DNA from: a bacterium
GTDB taxonomy: Bacteria > Patescibacteriota > Gracilibacteria > UBA4473
Direction: 5' to 3'
DNA: 44,771 bases
Assembly (NCBI GenBank): GCA_018648585.1
Contig: JABGQW010000009.1
Location: forward strand, 1-44,771
The notes beneath the pieces were generated by a model. It worked only from the letters and a program-made list of their open reading frames with translations. It was not told the origin of the DNA and searched no databases. Position 1 is the first letter of the stretch. Every line of letters begins with the position of its first letter. Both the position numbers and the translations under genes were made by a program. This document shows, piece after piece, positions 19,428-29,529 of the stretch.

Positions 19428-21073
19428 TGTTGAATTTCAACAGATTCTCCTGCGTGAGTTCGATTGCGAAATAAAATGACCGAAGCGCCATTTTCCAATC
19501 CGGACAAAACTTCAATCGCATCCGAAATAATTTTTCCGGTTTCAATTTCTTGACGACGAACAATATTTTCTTCGTCAATCGTCAAAACTTCCGCGCCGCC
19601 TGGTTCGAAAGAAATCGCAGAAATCGGCACGAGATTTGAAACGCCGTTGCGCAGCGGCAACTGAATCCGAACAAAACTTCCGACCAAACTTCCCTCCGAG
19701 AGTGTCTCGAGCGGAAATTCAATTTCAACTTTTTGAGTGAGTGAATCGATCGTACCGCTCATTTGAAACTCTGGTAAATTTTCAATCTGACCGTTTGCAA
19801 ATCGCACGAAAATTCGTTCCGAAGCGTGCTGCATTTTTTCGAGTTCGTCGCGCGTCACGGTCGCCACAATTTTTGGTTTCACGTCGTTGCCGACCAACGA
19901 AAATAAAGTTTGTCCCTGCGAAACACGATCGTACCCGTTGATCATTTTTGCAGAAATTTTTCCAGAAAATGGCGCGCGCACCGACAAATCGGACTGCGAT
20001 TTTTGTGTGACTCGCAGCTGACTCTGTGCCGTGGAAACCTGCGAAGATGCGGTCGCCTGCGCCAATTCGAGCGCGGCCTCGGCCGAGCGAACTTTATTTT
20101 CTGCAGTGAGAACCGAAAGTCCGTTCCGCGCCTGCTCTGTTTTTGCGGATTCGATCTGCGTCTGGAGCGACAAAATCACGGCGTCCACCGCCGATTTTTG
20201 TGTTTCAACTTGTGTTTGGTACGTGCTGCGATTTGCGGAAGAAAATCGAGACGTGATCGGCGTTCCGCGAATAAGTTCGTCCGTCGTGCGAAGTAAATTT
20301 TGTGTTGCGGAGAGCAATTCCAGTCGATGCTCCGCGTAATTCAAAATTTCTGAATCCGTCATTTCAAATCCACGCGTGGAACTGGAAAACTCCGCAGCGG
20401 TCTGCGACAATTTCTGTGCCAAATTTTTCGCCGACTGTTTTTTCACCGAATCGTTGGAACCGATCAAAATCCCGACCGAATCCATTTCAAATCGAAATTT
20501 ATTGGATCCCTGCAAAATCCGATCCGCCCAATCCAGCGCATTTTCGAACGTTGTTTCGGCGTTGCGCGCGCTCGTGCGGAGCGTGTCAAAAGTCTGCGAG
20601 TACGTTTGCGATTCTTTGGTTCGCGTCTGCGCCAATTCCTGCTCTGCCGTTTCCAGCGCGATCTCGGCAGAACGAACCGAATTTTGGGTGGAAATGCGCA
20701 CGACGTTTAAATTTTGAATCGCGTTTTCGTACGCGATTTGCGTCGAATCGTTTGTTTTTCGAAACTGCGCCAAAACCTGTCCCGCCACGACACTGTCGCC
20801 GATGTTGACCGAAACTTTTTCGATCGTTCCGGAAATTTCCGCGGAAATATCCACGTTCGTTCCCGATTCGATCGTCCCAAGAATTTCACGCTGCGCGTCC
20901 GGATCCCACGCGCCAAACTCGATCACTCGTACTTTTTTGATCGAAATTTCTGCGGCGACCGGTTCGATTTCTTTTTCTGGTGCAAAAAATTGCAGCACCG
21001 CCACGATCAAAACCACGATTCCCACCGCGATTCCGAGTTTTTTCCAATTGAGCCGTTTTTTCTTTTTTTCCAT
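19424..21073 (-). CDS. efflux RND transporter periplasmic adaptor (membrane fusion protein)
   Basis: N-terminal TM segment, lipoyl-like halves VNIGDSVVAGQVLAQF and LSVRAPFSGKISAK, long coiled coil; overlaps the permease by 4 nt. ORF opens at 21112; MEKKKKRLNWKK (21073) is the likely start. Confidence 0.9.
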   Translation of the reverse strand: MEKKKKRLNWKKLGIAVGIVVLIVAVLQFFAPEKEIEPVAAEISIKKVRVIEFGAWDPDAQREILGTIESGTNVDISAEISGTIEKVSVNIGDSVVAGQVLAQFRKTNDSTQIAYENAIQNLNVVRISTQNSVRSAEIALETAEQELAQTRTKESQTYSQTFDTLRTSARNAETTFENALDWADRILQGSNKFRFEMDSVGILIGSNDSVKKQSAKNLAQKLSQTAAEFSSSTRGFEMTDSEILNYAEHRLELLSATQNLLRTTDELIRGTPITSRFSSANRSTYQTQVETQKSAVDAVILSLQTQIESAKTEQARNGLSVLTAENKVRSAEAALELAQATASSQVSTAQSQLRVTQKSQSDLSVRAPFSGKISAKMINGYDRVSQGQTLFSLVGNDVKPKIVATVTRDELEKMQHASERIFVRFANGQIENLPEFQMSGTIDSLTQKVEIEFPLETLSEGSLVGSFVRIQLPLRNGVSNLVPISAISFEPGGAEVLTIDEENIVRRQEIETGKIISDAIEVLSGLENGASVILFRNRTHAGESVEIQQ

Positions 21074-21093
21074 GAAAATAAAATATTCTGTTG

Positions 21094-21122
21094 ATTCTAC
21101 CAGAAAAACCAATCTTTTTCAA
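21094..21122 (-). promoter_or_regulatory. putative promoter of the RND operon
   Basis: Minus strand TTGAAA-17 nt-TAGAAT, 20 nt before the adaptor start. Confidence 0.5.
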
Positions 21123-21153
21123 GGCTGTGACAGTATTTTATACGCAAAAAGAG

Positions 21154-21723
21154 TCAACTTTTTTTCAGAAAAAAAATCGGCACAAAAATCAGACCTCCGA
21201 CCGCTCCCACCGCGTGTCCCGCGAACGAAATTTGTGGGAGAAAAAATGGCAGCGCGAGATTGATCACCAGCAGCACCGCGAGAGATTTTGCAAATTGTCG
21301 CAGCGGATGCGTTGCGTTTTTTTGTGTTTTGAAAAATAAAATCAGCGCCAGCGCGGACATCATTCCGAGCATCATTCCTGAAAATCCGAGCGTCGGCGCG
21401 GTCTGGAAAAACGGCATCGCAACGGATAAAAATATCCACAAAAAAAGCAGGAAAAAAATGTACCGCGCGCGTCCGAACATTTTTTCGAGAATCGGCGAAA
21501 ACAGAAAAATTCCGTACGCGTTCATCGCGAGATGCAAAAACGAAAAATGTGAAAAATGCGCCAGCACGGTTCCGGACGAAAAAATGCCGGGAAAACTCAC
21601 CGTCCACGGCAGCGCGCCAAACTGGTTTGCGAAAAAAATCACGCCGTTGATCGCGAGCAACGCGGTGGAAATCGGTGCTCCGCGCAGCGGAGAGGGCACA
21701 AATGTTGGGAAAAATTTTGTCAT
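21154..21723 (-). CDS. rhomboid family intramembrane serine protease
   Basis: Multi-TM; GFSGMMLGMMSAL (catalytic Ser) and GHAVGAVGG (His). Start MTKFFPTFV overlaps the hisS stop as ATGA. Confidence 0.82.
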   Translation of the reverse strand: MTKFFPTFVPSPLRGAPISTALLAINGVIFFANQFGALPWTVSFPGIFSSGTVLAHFSHFSFLHLAMNAYGIFLFSPILEKMFGRARYIFFLLFLWIFLSVAMPFFQTAPTLGFSGMMLGMMSALALILFFKTQKNATHPLRQFAKSLAVLLVINLALPFFLPQISFAGHAVGAVGGLIFVPIFFLKKS

Positions 21724-23003
21724 TTTACGAGATCGGAAATCATCGCGCGCAAATTTTCGTCGTCGCACTCCACGACAAAATCGTCGCCAACGATCACCCG
21801 GCACGGGATTCCCATTTTTTTGGCGAAGTCGAATTGTTTCTGGATTTTTTTTGGTTCGAAAAAAACTTCCGTCGGAATTCCCGCGTTCCGAATTTTTTCA
21901 CCGATTTCGAGCGATTTTGAAAAAACTTCCGGCGACCGCGAAAGCACGATCACATCCGACGAACTCGCGCGTTCAGGAGAAATTATTTTCGCATCAAAAA
22001 GCTGCCACAAAAGTCGCGTCAGCCCGATCGAAATTCCCACGCCCGGCAATTTTTTCCCGGTAAAAACTTCCGCCAGATCGTCGTACCGTCCGCCACCCGC
22101 GAGCGAACCAATTCTTTCGTGTTCCGTAAATATCGCTTCAAAAACTGTGCCGGTGTAATAATCCAGGCCGCGCGCGACGCGCAGATCGATCGTCCACAAA
22201 TTTTCTGAAATTCCCATCGCCCGAAGATTTTGAACCACTTCCGAAAGTTCGGCGACACCGGTTTGAAAAAGTTCGTGATCAGAAAAGTTTTTTAATTTTC
22301 CCAAAATTTCGTCCGCGCTGCCCGACATTTCGACGAATTCCAAAATCCGTTCCTGAAATTCGATCGGGTGCCCGGCGAGTTTTGCGTTCGGCGTTTTTTC
22401 GAGATTGTCGACAAAATCGAGAATTTTTTTGAACTCGGTCGGATCTGCGTCGAACGCCGCAAAAAATCCAGTCAAAATTTTTCGGTTGTTAATTTTTATT
22501 TTGAATTTTTGTTCCGACATCAATTTTTCAAAAATCTGCGCGATGATCGCGACCATCTGCGCGTCGTTCGCGAGCGATAATTTTTCGGAACCGATCACGT
22601 CGATGTCGCACTGGTCAAATTGGCGAAACCGCCCGCGCTGCGCCCGCTCCCCGCGGAGCACCGGACCGATCACGCTGCGACGAAACGGGAACGAAAGTTC
22701 GTTGAAATTCCGCGCGACAAAAAGTGCCAACGGAACCGTGTGATCGAACCGAATCGCGCGCTGATCTTTTTCCTGATCGACTGCGTCCTCGCGGAGCAGT
22801 CTGTCCAAAACATACATTTCTTTTGGGTTTCCGCCTTTCGCGACAAAATTTTCGGCGCGCTCCACCAGCGGCGTTTCGAGCATCGGAAATCCGTGCTGTT
22901 CAAAAATTTCAGAAATCGTACGTTTCCATTTTTGAACGACACGCTGCTGCGCCGGAGAAAATTCGGGAAATCCGCTCGGTGCCGACACGTTCGTTTTTGC
23001 CAT
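21720..23003 (-). CDS. hisS: histidine--tRNA ligase
   Basis: TPLVERAENFV, DHTVPLALFVARN, RGERAQRGRFRQFDQCDIDVIG, RVARGLDYYTGTVFEA, GGRYDDLAEVF, GVGISIGLTRL. Confidence 0.96.
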   Translation of the reverse strand: MAKTNVSAPSGFPEFSPAQQRVVQKWKRTISEIFEQHGFPMLETPLVERAENFVAKGGNPKEMYVLDRLLREDAVDQEKDQRAIRFDHTVPLALFVARNFNELSFPFRRSVIGPVLRGERAQRGRFRQFDQCDIDVIGSEKLSLANDAQMVAIIAQIFEKLMSEQKFKIKINNRKILTGFFAAFDADPTEFKKILDFVDNLEKTPNAKLAGHPIEFQERILEFVEMSGSADEILGKLKNFSDHELFQTGVAELSEVVQNLRAMGISENLWTIDLRVARGLDYYTGTVFEAIFTEHERIGSLAGGGRYDDLAEVFTGKKLPGVGISIGLTRLLWQLFDAKIISPERASSSDVIVLSRSPEVFSKSLEIGEKIRNAGIPTEVFFEPKKIQKQFDFAKKMGIPCRVIVGDDFVVECDDENLRAMISDLVK

Positions 23004-23010
23004 CGCGGAG

Positions 23011-23040
23011 ATTGTAGCAGAGACCCCTCTCGTCTGTCAT
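23011..23040 (-). promoter_or_regulatory. putative hisS promoter with -10 seven nt from ATG
   Basis: Minus strand ATGACA-18 nt-TACAAT-CTCCGCG-ATG; the -35 hexamer is the end of the adjacent palindromic repeat. Confidence 0.45.
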
Positions 23041-23090
23041 CCCGAACTTGTTTCGGGATCTTGAGATTCTGAAATAAATTCAGAATGACA
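23035..23090. repeat. small palindromic (MITE/REP-like) element
   Basis: TGTCAT...ATGACA ends enclosing CCCGAACTTGTTTCGGG and ATTCTGAAATAAATTCAGAAT hairpins. Confidence 0.75.
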
Positions 23091-23106
23091 AATAAGAAAA
23101 AAAAGT

Positions 23107-23135
23107 TTGACAAAAATACTTTACTCGAATAAAGT
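23107..23135 (+). promoter_or_regulatory. putative promoter of the YerC/TrpR-like gene
   Basis: TTGACA-17 nt-TAAAGT, 10 nt before ATG 23146. Confidence 0.5.
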
Positions 23136-23145
23136 GCGCGAGAAA

Positions 23146-23460
23146 ATGAAAACTTCTGAAAATGTTCGCGCGCTGCTCCGAGCGATTCTCGTGCTTCGAA
23201 ATGAGGACGAAACCGAGCGATTTTTGCGCGATCTGTTGACCGAGGACGAAATCCGTGAGTTTGCGCGCCGCTGGGAAGTCGCACAACTTTTGGCAGAAAA
23301 AAATTCGTACGCAAAAATCGAGAAAAAAACCGGGATGAGTTCGACGACGATCGCGCGGATTTCGAAATTTTTACAGGGAAAATGGGGCGGGTACCAGCTC
23401 GTGCTCGACCGGCTGCATCGACATTCCGAATCGGTTTCGCCGGCGGGATCTGACGCATGA
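23146..23460 (+). CDS. YerC/YecD family TrpR-related regulator
   Basis: FLRDLLTEDEIREFARRWEVAQLLAEKNSYAKIEKKTGMSSTTIARISKFLQGKWGGYQLVLDRL. Confidence 0.88.
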   Translation: MKTSENVRALLRAILVLRNEDETERFLRDLLTEDEIREFARRWEVAQLLAEKNSYAKIEKKTGMSSTTIARISKFLQGKWGGYQLVLDRLHRHSESVSPAGSDA

Positions 23461-23528
23461 TTTGAAAAAATAAATTCGTGAGCAGCTCTGACCGGCAAAG
23501 CCGGTTTTTTGTTTTTTGAGTTCCAGGA

Positions 23529-24821
23529 ATGGAAACTCAGAAAATTTTAAATGTGTTGTGTTCTTTGACAGATCGGCACGGAATAAAAATGAAAATTATT
23601 GTTGAACTTAAAAAATTAGAAATTATGAATCAAGAATGGAAAGAAATTGCAGAAAAGAAATGGTCAAAGTTTTTGAAAGAAAGCTACTCCAATAATCCTA
23701 AATCACATTTTTTTCATGAATTATATGAAAAAATAATGGGAAGTTTCGAACAATCAGAAGGAGGATGGGCGCTCGAAAAAGATGAGGGGAAAGAAGAAGT
23801 ACTTACGCTATTGAAAGCAAATATTACTTCATTGGATATCAAGGAAGTAATTTCCAGAACTGGCTCCAACAAAACATACCGCATAAATCGATTAATTATT
23901 TCTGTTAACATTGGTGATTACGTCGGAACCATCTCCATAGCCTGGAATTCTGGACAAATGTTTCGAGGAACTTCTCGACAGATACTACAAAAAAATGATG
24001 GAAATCGCTCCTTTGAACGGGAAACCGTTCGTATGGAAATATCCCAGAAGATATTTGAGATTCTTTCTTTGGAGAAAAATAATTTTTTTGATGACATTTC
24101 TGAAATGATGGGAATTCCTATCACAGAAAAAAGAGAGGAAATAATGGATCCCCCTATGAATGGCTCAATACCTTGGTGGACCCATAAAACGGAATCAAGA
24201 GAGGACGCTCAAACTGCCAACAGCAAACCGTGTTTCACATTGATCTGGCAAAAGGGTTCCCATCTCGATGAAAAATCGAGTGCTGTCGAAGAAAAATATC
24301 TCCATACTTTCGAGGGAAGCGAGCTGGAATATCTAAAAGGGACTCCTCTTCAAGCGGTTGTTGAGCGGGTGGAATCTCCAGTAGATGCATTCGTGTGGAT
24401 GTTGGAAAATGAATATTACAAAAATGCGGAAGATCTTTTAAAAATTGTAGGGATTTCGAACATTTCATGTTCAAACGTTACTGTTAAAAAAGATCGAAAT
24501 ACTCAATTATTCACACTTCTGAATGGAGCGAAGGAAATTCAAGTATGGATAAATCGGCCTTTCCACGAACTCAGTGTGTGGATGAAACCCAAAGATACTG
24601 CACCAGAATTTATACTGTTTTTTCAACAAGTTTTTTCAAATGGAATAAAAAAAGATGAAAATGATTGGGTAGTATATTGGTGGTATTTTGGAGATGTTGT
24701 AGGAAAGGAATATGATTTCGGAGAAATATTGAACAACCACTCCATTTCTATCCCAGCAGAAACTTATTCTCAAAACTCCGAAAAAGAACGTAACGGAAAT
24801 AATTCATGTTGTTGTTCATGA
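23529..24821 (+). CDS. hypothetical protein (up to 430 aa), no recognised domain, Cys-rich C-terminus
   Basis: Long AT-rich ORF ending NNSCCCS; real start may be internal. Confidence 0.65.
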   Translation: METQKILNVLCSLTDRHGIKMKIIVELKKLEIMNQEWKEIAEKKWSKFLKESYSNNPKSHFFHELYEKIMGSFEQSEGGWALEKDEGKEEVLTLLKANITSLDIKEVISRTGSNKTYRINRLIISVNIGDYVGTISIAWNSGQMFRGTSRQILQKNDGNRSFERETVRMEISQKIFEILSLEKNNFFDDISEMMGIPITEKREEIMDPPMNGSIPWWTHKTESREDAQTANSKPCFTLIWQKGSHLDEKSSAVEEKYLHTFEGSELEYLKGTPLQAVVERVESPVDAFVWMLENEYYKNAEDLLKIVGISNISCSNVTVKKDRNTQLFTLLNGAKEIQVWINRPFHELSVWMKPKDTAPEFILFFQQVFSNGIKKDENDWVVYWWYFGDVVGKEYDFGEILNNHSISIPAETYSQNSEKERNGNNSCCCS

Positions 24822-24876
24822 TTTTTTCAGCACAAACAGAAATTATTAGAAGTATTCACAATCAAAAATAAGAAAT

Positions 24877-25032
24877 ATGAAAATTACACTCGCAAAAATC
24901 TTCGGAAAAATTTTTGGAAAACGGAAGAAAAAGAAAAGCACTCCACCACCCAAAAATCCCGAAATGGATTCTCACAAAAATCTCCGTACGATCGCGGAGT
25001 TCCGCAACAACGGATTGAAAATTAATTTATGA
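24877..25032 (+). CDS. small basic hypothetical protein (51 aa)
   Basis: Manual translation MKITLAKIFGKIFGKRKKKKSTPPPKNPEMDSHKNLRTIAEFRNNGLKINL*. Confidence 0.4.
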   Translation: MKITLAKIFGKIFGKRKKKKSTPPPKNPEMDSHKNLRTIAEFRNNGLKINL

Positions 25033-25044
25033 ACACAACACTCC

Positions 25045-25082
25045 ATCCCTCGCGATCTTCGGATCCGCGGGGGATTTTTTTT
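25045..25082 (+). terminator. putative rho-independent terminator
   Basis: ATCCCTCGCGATC-TTCG-GATCCGCGGGGGAT-TTTTTTT. Confidence 0.7.
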
Positions 25083-25092
25083 AAAAGAGAAA

Positions 25093-25136
25093 GAGCCCGG
25101 ACTTTTTCCGCTGAGCACTTCGCCAAGTCCGGGCTC
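25093..25136. repeat. 12-bp perfect inverted repeat hairpin
   Basis: GAGCCCGGACTT ... AAGTCCGGGCTC. Confidence 0.8.
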
Positions 25137-25159
25137 AGCAAGAAAATTCCAAAATAAAA

Positions 25160-25186
25160 AACCCCGGAAATCCGGGATTTTTTCTT
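25160..25186. terminator. terminator at the end of the V-ATPase operon
   Basis: AACCCCGGAAATCCGGGATTTTTT; also a valid hairpin plus T tract on the minus strand. Confidence 0.7.
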
Positions 25187-25208
25187 ATTTCTATTTTTAA
25201 AAACTCGC

Positions 25209-26969
25209 TCAGAGTGCTGCCATCGAACTGGCGATCTCGTCTCGAATTTTTTCGAACGCTGAAATATTTTCTGAATCCAGTTCTTTCGTTTTTGCAACTT
25301 TTTGAATCACCGGCAATTCTTCAATTCGTCGAAAATCAAAATCGTCTCGTCCGGAAATTTTGAGCCCTTCCCAGTACAACGACACGATCGTTTTCAGCAT
25401 CTGATACTGTTTTTGTGGTGTGATGTACGCATCGATTGGATTAAAAGAATCCTGGTACAAAAAGTCTTCTCGAATTGATTTTGCGGTCAAAAGCACAAGT
25501 TTTTCTCGAAAACTCAACGCTTCGGGTCCCACCAATTTTACGATTTCTTCAAGTTTGGATTCCTCCTGCAAAAGCGCCATTCCCGCACTTCGCACTTCCC
25601 AGTAATCAGCAGCCACATTTTCTTTCATGTATCGATCCAAATTTGGAACGTACAACGAATACGATTTGAGCCAGTTGATCGCAGGAAAGTGACGCTGGTA
25701 CGCGAGTTTTGCATCCAATCCCCAGAACACTTTCGTCACACGAAGCGTGTTTTGAGAAACCGGCTCGGACAAATCTCCACCCGGAGGCGAAACCGCACCG
25801 ATCACCGTCAAAGCTCCTTGTCGATTATCTGATCCCAAACAATCCACCGCACCGGCTCGTTCGTAAAATCCAGCCGTTTTTGATCCGAGATACGCTGGAT
25901 ATCCTTCTTCTCCCGGCATTTCTTCCAAACGTCCTGAAATCTCGCGCATCGCTTCTGCCCAACGAGAAGTCGAATCCGCCATCAACGCAACATTGTATCC
26001 CATGTCTCGGTAATACTCCGCAATCGTGATTCCCGTGTACACGGACGCCTCACGTGCCGCCACCGGCATGTTTGAAGTATTGGCGATCATCACCGTTCGT
26101 CGCATCAGCGGCTCTCCGGTGTTTGGATCCACCAATTCTGGAAATTCGTTCAAAACCTCCGTCATCTCGTTTCCACGTTCTCCACATCCGATGTACACAA
26201 TCACCTCCGCGTCGCAGTATTTTGCTAAAGTTTGTTGCGTCACCGTTTTTCCAGATCCAAACGGTCCCGGAATACAAGCCGCACCTCCGTGCACGAGTGG
26301 AAAAAACATGTCGATCGATCGTCCACCAGTTTTCAAAAGTGTGTCCGGAATTCGTTTATTTTTTGCTTTTCGTGATTCGCGAATTGGCCAATAATGTCGC
26401 ATCGCCAATTCGTGCGATTTTCCATCTTCTGTCTCAACAATCGAAACTATTTCTGAAACGGTAAAATGACCCGATTCAATTTTTTTCACTTTTGCGTTGA
26501 GCACGCCAAATGGAACCATGATTTTGTGCAAAATGAGTGACGTCTCCTGCACCGTTCCAACGACATCTCCCTCGGAAACAGTGTCTCCGATTTTGACCGT
26601 GGGAACAAAATCCCATTTTCGAGTCTGATCAAGTCCATCTGCGTCAATTCCACGCGCGAGAAATGTTCCAGCTTTTTCTTCCAAAACTTTTAACGGACGC
26701 TGAATTCCATCATAAATTGTCTCGAGCAATCCCGGTCCCAGTTCGACAGAAAGCGTTTTTCCCGTCAATTTCACCGGTTCTCCCGGTCCGACTCCGGCGG
26801 TTTCTTCGTAAACCTGAATGGAGGCAGAACCGTCTTCGAGACGAATCACCTCTCCCACGAGTCCTTCGTTTCCGACGCGCACCACTTCGTACATTTTCGC
26901 CGTTTCCATATTTTTCGCGACGACGAGCGGTCCCGCGACTTTAACGATGATTGGTTGTTTGTCACTCAT
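25209..26969 (-). CDS. atpA: V/A-type ATP synthase subunit A
   Basis: [71 protein letters not shown]. Likely start [18 protein letters not shown]. Confidence 0.95.
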   Translation of the reverse strand: MSDKQPIIVKVAGPLVVAKNMETAKMYEVVRVGNEGLVGEVIRLEDGSASIQVYEETAGVGPGEPVKLTGKTLSVELGPGLLETIYDGIQRPLKVLEEKAGTFLARGIDADGLDQTRKWDFVPTVKIGDTVSEGDVVGTVQETSLILHKIMVPFGVLNAKVKKIESGHFTVSEIVSIVETEDGKSHELAMRHYWPIRESRKAKNKRIPDTLLKTGGRSIDMFFPLVHGGAACIPGPFGSGKTVTQQTLAKYCDAEVIVYIGCGERGNEMTEVLNEFPELVDPNTGEPLMRRTVMIANTSNMPVAAREASVYTGITIAEYYRDMGYNVALMADSTSRWAEAMREISGRLEEMPGEEGYPAYLGSKTAGFYERAGAVDCLGSDNRQGALTVIGAVSPPGGDLSEPVSQNTLRVTKVFWGLDAKLAYQRHFPAINWLKSYSLYVPNLDRYMKENVAADYWEVRSAGMALLQEESKLEEIVKLVGPEALSFREKLVLLTAKSIREDFLYQDSFNPIDAYITPQKQYQMLKTIVSLYWEGLKISGRDDFDFRRIEELPVIQKVAKTKELDSENISAFEKIRDEIASSMAAL

Positions 26970-26997
26970 GATGAATAATTTAAAAAGTGAAAAAGTT

Positions 26998-27351
26998 CTA
27001 ATTAAAAATATCGCTTCCAACCGCTTTTTCGACGATCAGAGAGAGCCGTTTTTTTGCAAAACTTTCTTTGCCCGAATCCGGAGACGGCACCGGAATCACC
27101 GCCGGCAACGGCCGACGCGTAAATTTTTCAATCAAATCCAGCGGCAAATCTTGGTAAAAATTTTCTTCCACAAAGATGACTGCGTACGCTGGCGTATTTT
27201 GTTCATCTCCCAAACTTTCGTTTGCCAATTTTTCCACGGCTTCTCGAGCAGATTCGGCGTCAGAAACGGCGTGCGTCTCGACTCCGATCGCGCGATAAAT
27301 CAGGATTGAACTGGCGTGTCCGACAACTGAGAGTTTAAACTGGTGAGTCAT
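26998..27351 (-). CDS. atpF: V/A-type ATP synthase subunit F
   Basis: About 117 aa, [21 protein letters not shown]...[12 protein letters not shown]; position between C and A. Confidence 0.8.
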   Translation of the reverse strand: MTHQFKLSVVGHASSILIYRAIGVETHAVSDAESAREAVEKLANESLGDEQNTPAYAVIFVEENFYQDLPLDLIEKFTRRPLPAVIPVPSPDSGKESFAKKRLSLIVEKAVGSDIFN

Positions 27352-27376
27352 TTTTTAATTTTTTATCCCCACAAAA

Positions 27377-28387
27377 TCAAAGATTTGGGAGAGTCGCGTA
27401 AATTTTCTCCGGCGTCAAACCGTAGAATTTAGAAAACATAATAAATTTGAGCTGACGTGCGTTTTGCAATCGTCGCTCCAGGTACACAAATGGAATCTGA
27501 ATCGCTCCAATTTCTCCGGACTCTGCTTCGTTGAGAAACACTTCAAACTTTTTGTCGAGGGCTCGTCCGAGCTGCAACAAAAATGTTTCTGAGTTCTGAT
27601 CAGATTTGAGAGAAGAAAGAACCGCTTCAAATTGTGTACTTTTGAGAAATTTCAAAAGTTGATCCTGCGTTTTGACTGCTGAAACGGCTGAAAAATCGAA
27701 TGTTCCGTGCGACACAAATCCGGCCTCCGGCAACGAAATCTCGTGCACCAAAACGGCTCGCGCCAACGAACGAACATTTGTCGCGTCCGCTTGAAATTTG
27801 AGAAAATCACCCAAAAACGAGTGACTGGTTTTTGTCGCCACGCGAGCAAGAAAATCAAAATGCGCTCGATCCAGCGCAAACTCAACATCCTGAAACGCGT
27901 TTCCTTTTTCGAAAAGTTTCGATGCAATTTTCACGACAGAAACGTACTCCGGTGGCAGTAATTCTAATTTTTCGCCACGAAACACGATCGATTCCAAATC
28001 GGATTTTGAAAGTTCACCGTAGTCGGAAAATCCGTTTTCTTCCGAAAAATCTCCCAGTTCGGTTCCATTTTCCATGATCCGAATTTTGAGCGCACGCTTG
28101 AGTGAATTGAGATCAAATTCTCGCCACACAAATTCAAATGCTGGATCGTCATCCGTGCCGTCTTTGATCAGTTGTTTTGTTTCCAAAATTCCCTGCCGAA
28201 TTACGCGATGAAAATCTTCCGGTCGCGTCGACTCGTCAAAATATTTTGCGTACGACAATTCCACGAGAACGCGGAACGCGTCTGCAGGCGTTTTGGCGCC
28301 AATCATTCGGTCGAGCTGCGGAATCGTCAGCAGTTTTGACTGCAACGCCCGAATCAGCCCGCCGAGAAACAAAAATTCTTTTGTCAT
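27377..28387 (-). CDS. atpC: V/A-type ATP synthase subunit C
   Basis: Size and position in operon; IRALQSKLLTIPQLDRMIGAKTPADAFRVL. Confidence 0.8.
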   Translation of the reverse strand: MTKEFLFLGGLIRALQSKLLTIPQLDRMIGAKTPADAFRVLVELSYAKYFDESTRPEDFHRVIRQGILETKQLIKDGTDDDPAFEFVWREFDLNSLKRALKIRIMENGTELGDFSEENGFSDYGELSKSDLESIVFRGEKLELLPPEYVSVVKIASKLFEKGNAFQDVEFALDRAHFDFLARVATKTSHSFLGDFLKFQADATNVRSLARAVLVHEISLPEAGFVSHGTFDFSAVSAVKTQDQLLKFLKSTQFEAVLSSLKSDQNSETFLLQLGRALDKKFEVFLNEAESGEIGAIQIPFVYLERRLQNARQLKFIMFSKFYGLTPEKIYATLPNL

Positions 28388-28390
28388 TTT

Positions 28391-28948
28391 TTAAATCAAT
28401 CCAAGTTTTTGAGCAAAAAAGATTTCGACATCGTTGCGAAATTCTGAAAAAACAAGATTTTGAAACGAATTATCAACTTCGGATTTTGAAGTTTGCACGA
28501 TAAATCCTCCCGCAATCACGTCGTCAGAAAGAATTTCAAACCCCGTCGGTGCAAATTTTTTCGTGATTTCGAGTCGTTTTTTGGGAACAAGGATTTTCCC
28601 ATCTGTGTCGGAAACTTTCACGAAAAGTTTTTCTAAAATTTTTCCGTACGTCTCGTCGTCCAACGCACACAAGTGCTCGTGAAATTTGTCGAGCGCCGTG
28701 GTCATCACAACGTGTTTCGCGCCAAGCACGAGTTTTTTGGTTTCTCGTCGCGCCATCGCGGCAGTTTTTTGGTCGAGTGATTCTCGGGCGGAAACCTTTC
28801 GTTCGTCAGTTTTCTGAATTTCTTGTTGTTCCAACGTTTTCGATTCTGTTTCTAACTTTCGTTTTTCCGCCGTCAATTCGTCCTCGATCCGGGAAACTTC
28901 CACGGACGCTTCGTCCAAAATTTTCTGAAGAATGTCTTTCAAAGCCAT
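28391..28948 (-). CDS. atpE: V/A-type ATP synthase subunit E
   Basis: N-terminal coiled coil and DGKILVPKKRLEI...VIAGGFIVQTSKSEVDNSFQNL. Confidence 0.8.
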   Translation of the reverse strand: MALKDILQKILDEASVEVSRIEDELTAEKRKLETESKTLEQQEIQKTDERKVSARESLDQKTAAMARRETKKLVLGAKHVVMTTALDKFHEHLCALDDETYGKILEKLFVKVSDTDGKILVPKKRLEITKKFAPTGFEILSDDVIAGGFIVQTSKSEVDNSFQNLVFSEFRNDVEIFFAQKLGLI

Positions 28949-28971
28949 TTTATAAAAGTTTTAGCGCAAAA

Positions 28972-29496
28972 TTATGACAATGCTGCTCCTGTGATGAAGA
29001 TTGAGATCAACAATCCGAAGATCGCGTACGTCTCGATCAACACCGACATCGTAATCGCTCCACCAAAGATAGATTCGTCACGCGCAAGTCCGCCGATCGC
29101 AGCTGCGACCACTCGTCCCTGAAACATGGCAGAAACCAATCCCAAAATACCGATAATCAAACCGGCAAGCAAGAATGCGATTCCGTTTCCAACGGTCAAT
29201 TCGACCAACTCCCCCGACATCGCTCCGATTTTATTCAAAATCATGATTGCGATCAGAAGTCCGTAAATTCCTTGTGATCCTGGCAAAACGACCATCGTCA
29301 CGAGAGATCCAAACATGTTTGGTTTTTCAGCCAAAACACCTGCTGCTTTTTGTCCAGCAGTTTTGATACCGATACTGGATCCCATTCCTCCGAGAACCAC
29401 TGCGAACAGGGCACCGACGATCGAGAGAATGAATCCCCAGTTTACGCTTGCTGCAGTTTCGAGAACTGGCATTGCGGTTGTTGCTACTTCTTCCAT
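28972..29496 (-). CDS. atpK: V/A-type ATP synthase subunit K (duplicated proteolipid)
   Basis: Four TM segments; GGMGSSIGIKTAGQKAAGVLAEKPNMFGS and VETYAIFGLLISIF. Confidence 0.92.
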   Translation of the reverse strand: MEEVATTAMPVLETAASVNWGFILSIVGALFAVVLGGMGSSIGIKTAGQKAAGVLAEKPNMFGSLVTMVVLPGSQGIYGLLIAIMILNKIGAMSGELVELTVGNGIAFLLAGLIIGILGLVSAMFQGRVVAAAIGGLARDESIFGGAITMSVLIETYAIFGLLISIFITGAALS

Positions 29497-29529
29497 TTTT
29501 TGAAGGGTTAAAAAATTAAAAAATGAATT

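Noticed and set aside
21260-22063. 267-aa plus-strand ORF opposite rhomboid/hisS
   Set aside because: Antisense shadow caused by codon bias.
22670-23458. 262-aa minus-strand ORF across the hisS 5' end and YerC-like gene
   Set aside because: Overlaps two confident genes in other frames; S/R/F-rich shadow translation.
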